Shown here in pieces: positions 5,978 to 6,033 of a DNA stretch of 6,033 bases. The DNA is from an uncultured Bacilli bacterium (GTDB taxonomy: Bacteria; Bacillota_I; Bacilli_A; RF39; UBA660), in NCBI GenBank assembly GCA_944327405.1, contig CALVHK010000065.1, positions 1 through 6,033 on the forward strand. The letters are read 5' to 3'. Both the position numbers and the translations under genes were made by a program. Within the stretch, counting starts at the first letter, position 1. The number at the start of each line of letters is the position of its first letter. The notes beneath the pieces were generated by a model that searched no databases, was not told the DNA's origin, and saw nothing but the letters and a program-made list of their open reading frames with translations.

Positions 5978-6033
5978 GTGAGAGGGGCAAAATAATTATT
6001 TATTTTCCTCTACTCGATTATTAAAATGTCGAA

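Larger units (their letters stand above)
5055..6018 (+). mobile_element. Group II intron, internally deleted and probably inactive
   Basis: The 5' end is GTGTGCC at 5055, the conserved group II start. Conserved ribozyme blocks follow: GGGTGAAAGTCCC near 5082-5094, ACGGGAGGTCTT at 5316-5327, and GTAAGAAGTCAGCCGAGGTC near 5393-5412. They cover the ~530 bases without a gene before the maturase start. The 3' end has a good domain VI: GAG (5980-5982) and AGGGG (5983-5987) pair with CTC (6013-6015) and CCTCT (6007-6011), AAAATAA pairs with TTATTTT above, and A6012 is the bulged branch point. Splicing after CGAT puts the end at about 6018, a few bases uncertain. Total length is ~964 bases, about half of a usual ORF-bearing intron, because most of the maturase gene is gone and the domain V 5' strand appears to be missing. 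The class is not assigned with confidence. Confidence 0.88.

Noticed and set aside
6026..6033. ATGTCGAA at the window end might start a new gene.
   Set aside because: No ribosome binding site is visible and only two codons remain, so nothing supports it.

Overview
The window is AT-rich (roughly 30% GC by eye) with Shine-Dalgarno sites, sigma-A-like promoters and a Bce-type two-component/ABC module. This points to a low-GC Gram-positive bacterium (Bacillota, Bacilli/Erysipelotrichia-like). That placement is inference; no rRNA or taxonomic marker is present. All coding genes lie on the plus strand. Tryptophan is written TGG in the intact genes, so the standard code fits best.

Region 1 (1-1241) holds the C-terminal DNA-binding half of an OmpR-family response regulator, cut by the window edge, followed by a 4-base overlap (ATGA) with a short two-TM histidine kinase of the BceS/intramembrane-sensing type. 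Region 2 (1242-2114) holds a separately promoted gene for a membrane-anchored, very acidic extracytoplasmic protein that I do not recognise. Its promoter carries a perfect 9-bp inverted repeat around the -10 box. Region 3 (2115-5054) holds an upstream palindrome TTACA-N4-TGTAA that looks like a BceR-type response-regulator box, a hairpin, a TATAAT promoter with a weak -35, then a BceA-like ATPase overlapping a BceB-like 10-TM permease, closed by an intrinsic terminator. The likely logic is that the permease and kinase together sense a cell-wall-active peptide antibiotic, the regulator binds the box at 2120-2133, and the transporter is induced to remove or release the drug. The acidic anchored protein sits inside the module and may be an accessory part.

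Region 4 (5055 to about 6018) is a group II intron lodged exactly at the end of the terminator T-tract. It keeps its GTGTG 5' end, a plausible EBS1, and a well-formed domain VI with a bulged branch-point A. It is nevertheless a wreck. The reverse transcriptase/maturase is reduced to its first ~80 residues joined in frame to its C-terminal tail, a TGA interrupts that tail, and a second deletion seems to have fused the tail to the middle of domain V, removing the strand that carries the catalytic triad. The last 15 bases are 3' exon with no recognisable gene.
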